A DNA stretch of 64,000 nt, from assembly GCA_014529385.2 (NCBI GenBank), contig CM043964.1, positions 134,206,420 to 134,270,419 on the forward strand, read 5' to 3'. The notes under the pieces are model-generated. The model was not told the DNA's origin. It saw only the letters and a program-made list of their open reading frames with translations, and did no database searches. Positions within the stretch are counted from its first letter, which is position 1, and each line of letters starts with the position of its first letter. Source of the stretch: Adiantum capillus-veneris (Eukaryota > Streptophyta > Polypodiopsida > Polypodiales > Pteridaceae). This document shows, one piece after another, positions 58,866-64,000 of the stretch. A program made the translations under genes and the position numbers.

Positions 58866-60060
58866 AATTGGATAGTAGATCCTAGTGCGAGTTTCCATGT
58901 GACACCACATAGAGAGTGGTTCTCTACTTATTCTCACTCTTGTGGAAAAGTGAGACTCGGTGATGCTTATGAACTAAACATTGAGGGTTTCGAAAATGTC
59001 AAATTGCATCTAAGGAATGGCACGCATTTTACTTTATGTAATGTCAGACATGTGCCCAAATTGACTAAAAGCTTGAATTATGTTGGTCAGCTTGATGATA
59101 TGGGCTACAACACCCCATTTGGCAATGGTTTGTGGATAGTACGCAAAGGTAATCTTGTTGTACTCAGAGGTCAGAAGCATGGTACCTTGTATTCCATGCA
59201 TGTGTTAGATGTTGGTCATGATTAAATATCTATAGCCGAGCTGCCATCTATTGAGTTGTGGCATTGCCGGCTAGGTCATATTAGCCAAAAAGGAATGATA
59301 ACTCTGAATCGTTTTGGCTACTTACTTGTCTTGTCTTATGTTGACTTTCCTGTTTGTGAGCACTATATCTATGGCAAACAGACTAGGTCCATGCACTTAC
59401 CATTGGGTCAAAAGCAAGCTGAACCTCTAGATTTAGTACATAATGATGTTTGTGGTCCTATGTCAACCAGACCTCTGGGGGGGGGGGGCAACTATTTTGT
59501 GACATTCATAGATGACTCTACTCAAAAGGTATGGGCATATCCTTTGAAACATAAGGATCAAGTTCTTCCCGTGTTCCAAATTTTTTTAGCACTCGTTGAG
59601 AATCAATCTGGCAAGAAACTTAAGTGGTTGCGGACTGACAACAGTGGAGAGTATGTCTCCAAGGAGTTTGACAATTTTTGTGCTAAAAGGGGGATTAAAA
59701 GGTAGTTTACTGCACCATACACACCACCTCAGAATGGAGTTGCTGAGCGCATGAATCATACGATTTAGGAAAGAGTCATAGCCATGCTTTCTAGGGCAAA
59801 TCTCACACAAGGCTTTTGGGCAGAAGCCATCTTGACTGCAGTGCACATTATAAATCATTCGCTTATTACGCCATTGAATTATGAGATTCCAGAAGAGTTA
59901 TGGTCTAAATGTAAGCACCACTATGACCATCTACGTGTTTTTGGTTGTGAAGATTATGCTCATGTGCCTAAACAACTTCAACAGAAGTTAGATCCAAAGT
60001 CACACAAATGTATTTTCATTAGATATGGTGCAGATGGGGTGATGGGATATTGTCTCTAGC
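58866..60060 (+). pseudogene. pol: Protease and integrase of the copia element
   Basis: The protease core NWIVDPSASFHVT (normally DSGAS) starts at 58866. The integrase has its zinc domain (LWHCRLGHIS, VCEHYIYGKQTR, with one Cys lost) and core (DVCGPMS, TFIDDSTQKVWAY, LRTDNSGEYVSKEF, PQNGVAER). The acidic triad is visible. Stops: TAA 59223-59225, TAG 59703-59705, TAG 59767-59769, TAG 60057-60059. A run of nine G at ~59477 lies in coding sequence. Confidence 0.88.
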
Positions 60061-61076
60061 ACCCGGAATCTCATCGAGTCATCTGTAGTTCATATGTGAT
60101 CTTCAATGAGTCAAAGATGCATAAACAACCTGTCAAGGAAATAGAGATTCGGAGAGTCAATTTTGAGGATGTTTCCTTGGAGACAGTGAAATCAACTCAG
60201 CGGGCTAGTGATGTACCTTCCAGTACCAATGCTCCAAAGGGAGCGGATAGCAATGGTCAAGGAGTGAGACGGTCTACTAGAGTCTCTCGTCCACCTGTGC
60301 GTTTCAAGCCAGGTCTTGATTCTATCATATTGACTGATTGCGATGAGCCAAGCTGCTACCAAGAAGCCATGATGGCAGATGATGTGGTGAAGTGGGAGCA
60401 GGCTATGGAATCTGAGTATAACTCGATTCTGGCTAATGACACTTGGGACTTGGTAGAACTGCCAAATGATGCAAAAACTTTACCTTGCAAATGGGTTTAC
60501 AAGAAGAAATTTACCTCAGGTGATCCAAATCCAAAGTACAAGGCTAGACTTGTAGCCAAAGGGTTCAAACAACAAAAGGGAGTTGATTTTGATGAAATCT
60601 TATCGCCTGTGGTCAAGATGACAACACTTAGAACCGTACTTGGTCTTGTAGCGATTGAGGACATGGAACTTGTCCAAATGGATGTGAAGACAACATTTGC
60701 TCACGGGGATCTCAATGAGGATGTTTACATGCAGCAGCCTGAAGGCTTTGTTCAGGAGACCGCATCTCGTGAGGAGCTAGTATGTTAGCTCAAAAAGGCA
60801 CTTTATGGCTTAAAGCAGGGTTCAAGGCAGTGGTATCATAAATTTGATGCATGTATGAGGTCTCAAGGATATAAAAGGAGCAAAGAGGATCACTGCTTGT
60901 ACACAAGAAAGCTAGATGATGGCTCGATGATCATTCTAGTTTTTGTATGTTGATGACATGCTTATAGCTGGGAAATCCATTGCGAAAATTGCCAACTTGA
61001 AGAAAACACTTAGCAATAATTTTGCAATGAAAGATTTGGGGGATGCTACACACTTTCTTGGCATGCAAATCAAAAG

Positions 61077-61078
<2 letters not shown>
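60061..61078 (+). pseudogene. pol: Reverse transcriptase of the copia element, 3' truncated
   Basis: It runs from the Arg/Ser-rich linker (RRSTRVSRPPVRF) into RT: WEQAMESEYNSI, DTWDLVELP, KWVYKKKF, YKARLVAKGFKQ, VQMDVKTTFAHGDL. TAG lies at 60786-60788 before LKKALYGLKQ. An extra T near 60944 shifts the frame just before the intact catalytic YVDD (60946-60957). It stops at LGMQIKR and passes into (CT)n. Confidence 0.9.

Positions 61079-61157
<79 letters not shown>
61078..61157. repeat. (CT)n tract at a deletion junction
   Basis: About 40 CT units between RT coding sequence and LTR tail; a short CT tract lies at the matching place in the 5' LTR (~56733-56745). Confidence 0.95.
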
Positions 61158-61162
<5 letters not shown>

Positions 61163-61391
61163 TCTCGCACTTGCACTTGCACACGCTTCCCGCGGCACCT
61201 TCATGTGTCATGTAAAAATACCCAATCAACCTCAAATGGACCAGGGTGAAAGCATAGAATGGTGTCTAAATACTTGGTGTCCATGGACACCAAGTATAAT
61301 GCTATGGATGGCACCATAGCTGGGCTTTTAAGTCAATAATTTTTAAAAGAATATAGGTAAGATAACTGACTTCACGACTCCACTACTCAGA

Positions 61392-64000
61392 TTGAAAGAC
61401 ATGGAGCGGTTAGCACGCGTGGACCTCTCCCTCTCTCTCCCTTTCTCTCTCTCTCTCTCTCAGATGGCCTCCAATGCCCATCTCCATCTCTCTCTCTCTC
61501 CTACTCTCCTGTTCAGAATATGGATGATGGAGACTCCCTTCCTCTTGCTTTGGTTTCAGCTCATACCTCCTCACAAGCTTCTTAAACTCAACAATGCAGC
61601 ACAACTGGATTTCAGTTCACTATTACAATCAGGAAGTTTTGTACAACTTCATTCATTTCAAACTACTGCAGACTGTTCCAGGATGGTGGATGACGGATTT
61701 TATGATGAGGCACATGGAATAGACACCATTCATATGCAGGTGCACTCCAAGAGAAAGGCTTGTCTAAATGAGGATGAAATTATTGCAGTGAGGAAGTATG
61801 AAGCACAGGCTAAACGTGAGTACAGAAAGAGATGTCGTGCAAGAAAGCAATTACAGCCAAGCGTCAACATTGGAGCGGAAGATTGTCATAGGGAAGATTG
61901 TCATAGGGAGGACGTTGATGTACACACAAAGGAAGACAAGAAGCAACATATTATTCAGAATATTGTTCAGCACATTGTGAGAGTTGCATAGTTACGGGAA
62001 AGAAGATAAGAATGCAATTCTTCAAGGTGTTTTCAATGATGATAGAATCTTGCCATTCTGTGAAGATTTGTATCTTCCTGCAAATGGCCTTATTTATGGA
62101 CTCAAGGTCTCCTTACAGGAATTAAAGATTCCAAAATCAGCTGACGAGATGTTTTTAAAACGAAGCACATTCAGCATGCTGGTGAATGGATTACTGCATG
62201 ATAATGGGAGCCAAGGTAGAGGTGTTACTCTACATAAAGTGGCAAAGCTATTAAATGTTCATCCAAGGAATTTATATTCAGCTTTGGGTAGACTTGACAG
62301 TGATCCTATGTCAAGTACGTTGAGGTTCCACTTATGCAAAAGGAAGTCTGGAAATGCTGGGTCCTTATCGGAGGAATTGAAGCAGACAATTATTACATTT
62401 TGGATAGAGCACAGTAGGGTGTCTCCAAACAAGAAAGATATTTTTCGGAAACGATTGGGCAGAAAACATTATCAAGAGCATCCCATACACTTACTTGATG
62501 AATCTCAGGTAAACATGTCTCATTCTTACAATGAATAACTCTCAAGTGAAACATCTCACTCTTATGAATAGCTACCCATTGCGTGTTATGGAGTTGTGTA
62601 CATCCTACTATATGTGATATGTAGCCAAGTAATGTGTCAAGATAGTCCATTGTCTCTACCTACGCTATTATGTGTGCTATATTGCACAAGTGTAGCCCAA
62701 TGTCCCTGTCTATGCTATAAGTGTGCCATGTAAAAGGACTCTATTGTAGTAAGATAGCAACATGTGTGCTATACAGTAAAAGTGTGTGTAAGAAAAGCAC
62801 AATGTTCTTGTCTATGATATGATGTGTGGTATGTGAAAGAGCTATATTACATATTGAGAGCACTATGTGTGCCATATAGCGTTAGTGTGTGTAATAAGAG
62901 GCCAATGTCCCTATCTATGCTATTATGTCATAGTATTTGTTACAGTATGAGTGCTATATAGCATAGCTATGTGTAATAATAGCCCGATGGTCCTGTCTAT
63001 GCTATTATGTGTGCCATGTAGCAGGACTCTATCAGAGTATGACAACATCATGTCTGCTATATAGCAATAGCACAATATAACTATCTATGGTATTATGTGT
63101 GCTATTAGATTTTATAATATTATGAGAGCACTATGTGTGCTACATAGCAGATGTTAGTGTAATAGTAGCACGGTATCCATGTCTATGCTATTATGTGTGC
63201 TATGCAGAGTGTGATATGTGTAATAATAGCACAATATCCCTGTCTATTCTCTTTTGTGTGTTATGTAGAAGAACTGTGTTATAATATGAGAGCACTATGT
63301 GTGCTATATAGCAGATGTGTGTGATGTGTGTGTAATAACAGCTAAAAATCCCTATCTATGCTATTATGTGTTCTATAACAAAATTGAGAATGTCTGAGTT
63401 ATCTATCTATGCTATTATCTGTGCTATGTAGCATAGCTATGTGTATTTATTACAATGCATCTGTAGCTATGCTATTATGTGTGATATATAGCAAAATGTA
63501 ATTCTAATGCATTTCTTTTCAAGCAGACAGAGTATTTCTTGAAGTTAAAGATAGCCACCCACATGTGACAATTGGGCAAAGGTCCTTTGAGAAGCTGAAG
63601 CCTTGGTTTGTGCGAAAGTTGAAAGATCGAAATACTTGCTGTTGTGTTTATCATATCAAACTGATGTATCTCAAAGATGCATTAAATATTATGCGCTCAT
63701 CTGCTTTTGGTTTTCATGGGAGGTCATGTACATGTAAATGCAATGTTTGCAAATCAGATGGGGTGAATGCAGAATCTCTTGCCGTTGAGCACTCATTTTC
63801 AGGGATCACGAAGTTGTGGGAATCATGCGTATGTACAAAGGCTGAGGGGGACATGTTCCATAAACACACCTGCTTGATGGGCCAATGCAAAAACTATGGT
63901 GTGGAAAAGCTCAGCCTTTGTCCACGAGAACTTGCAGAGATGACAAAGACAGTTCCACTGCAAGTCTTCGAGGACATTAAAGTTCAAACTAAGCATGGTC
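61392..64000 (+). CDS. Unclassified gene or transposon gene, 3' end outside the window
   Basis: Coding blocks: 61392-61991 (199 aa; its CT-repeat part may be untranslated, and a later Met at 61683 is a safer start), 61984-62508 and ~63527-64000, open to the edge. Blocks 1 and 2 overlap in different frames (+1), so a frame break or unseen intron lies near 61980. Donor CAG|GTAAAC at 62509 and acceptor AAGCAG at 63526 bound a 1-kb intron, but this pair leaves the frame off by one; another site or a microexon is needed. The third block reads VTIGQRSFEKLKPWFVRKLKDRNTCCC, then CTCKCNVC and CLMGQCKNYGVEKLSLCPREL. I associate this Cys-rich style with large unclassified transposase-like proteins, but no DDE triad is in view. 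Confidence 0.5.
62600..63495. repeat. ~100-bp degenerate tandem repeat inside the intron
   Basis: About nine units with the landmark CCCTGTCTATGCTATTATGTGTGCTATATAGCA and variants of TGTGTAATAATAGCACAAT; unit length varies from ~60 to ~110 bp. Fills nearly the whole intron. Confidence 0.85.

Larger units (their letters stand above)
56700..61203 (+). mobile_element. Ty1-copia retrotransposon, truncated at both ends
   Basis: Order: end of a 5' LTR (to 56779), PBS, long leader, gag, protease, integrase, then RT. Integrase before RT is diagnostic of Ty1/copia. RT stops after LGMQIKR at ~61078, where a (CT)n tract begins. Right after it comes GCTCTCGCACTTGCAC...CACCTTCA (to 61203), the same sequence that ends the 5' LTR at 56779. 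The RT C-terminus, RNase H and most of the 3' LTR are therefore deleted. Confidence 0.88.

Overview
The window looks like nuclear DNA of a land plant with a large, transposon-filled genome. The signs are spliced genes with short GT-AG introns, Ty3 chromoviruses and Ty1-copia elements primed by initiator Met-tRNA, PPR gene remnants and very many long (GA)n/(CA)n/(CT)n microsatellites. A fern or other seed-free plant would fit the PPR style and the unusual reverse transcriptase elements, but that is inference. No bacterial features, rRNA or tRNA genes were seen.

Layout. 1-2,700: two host genes facing each other, a plus-strand FCP1/NIF-type HAD-domain gene (5' end outside the window) and a minus-strand two-exon gene of unknown function. 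3,045-10,545: a decayed Ty3 chromovirus (copy 1) whose RT gene is split by a solo LTR with a target duplication. 10,550-13,250: satellites, microsatellites and a 32-nt G run. 13,260-15,240: two tandem copies of a dead PPR gene. 15,244-22,235: chromovirus copy 2 on the minus strand, in circularly permuted order (gag C-part, pol, PPT, one LTR, PBS, gag N-part). 22,236-25,863: an intact-looking Penelope-like or unclassified non-LTR reverse transcriptase element ending in a hairpin, a G-rich tail and a (CA)n tract. 25,864-30,900: gene-free, repeated sequence. 30,947-39,248: a complete but mutated Ty3 element of another lineage with both LTRs. 39,626-40,325: a ~255-bp satellite. 40,861-43,339: a second, decayed copy of the CA-tailed RT element. 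44,236-44,640: a Ty3 remnant. 45,620-50,410: a broken multi-exon gene interrupted by satellite arrays. 50,900-53,330: a minisatellite and one unknown ORF. 53,290-56,660: a broken minus-strand multi-ORF block of unknown origin. 56,700-61,203: a truncated Ty1-copia element. 61,392-64,000: the 5' part of an unclassified gene or transposon gene that runs off the window.

The most interesting points are: (1) the permuted chromovirus, which reads as a one-LTR circle that was opened inside gag and put back into the genome; (2) the two reverse transcriptase elements that share a 3' end made of a hairpin, a GGG-rich tail and (CA)n, with a related locus lacking the element in the same window; and (3) a copia copy whose 3' half was lost by a deletion ending in a (CT)n tract. 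Most element ORFs carry stops, many of them CGA to TGA, as expected for methylated, silenced DNA.
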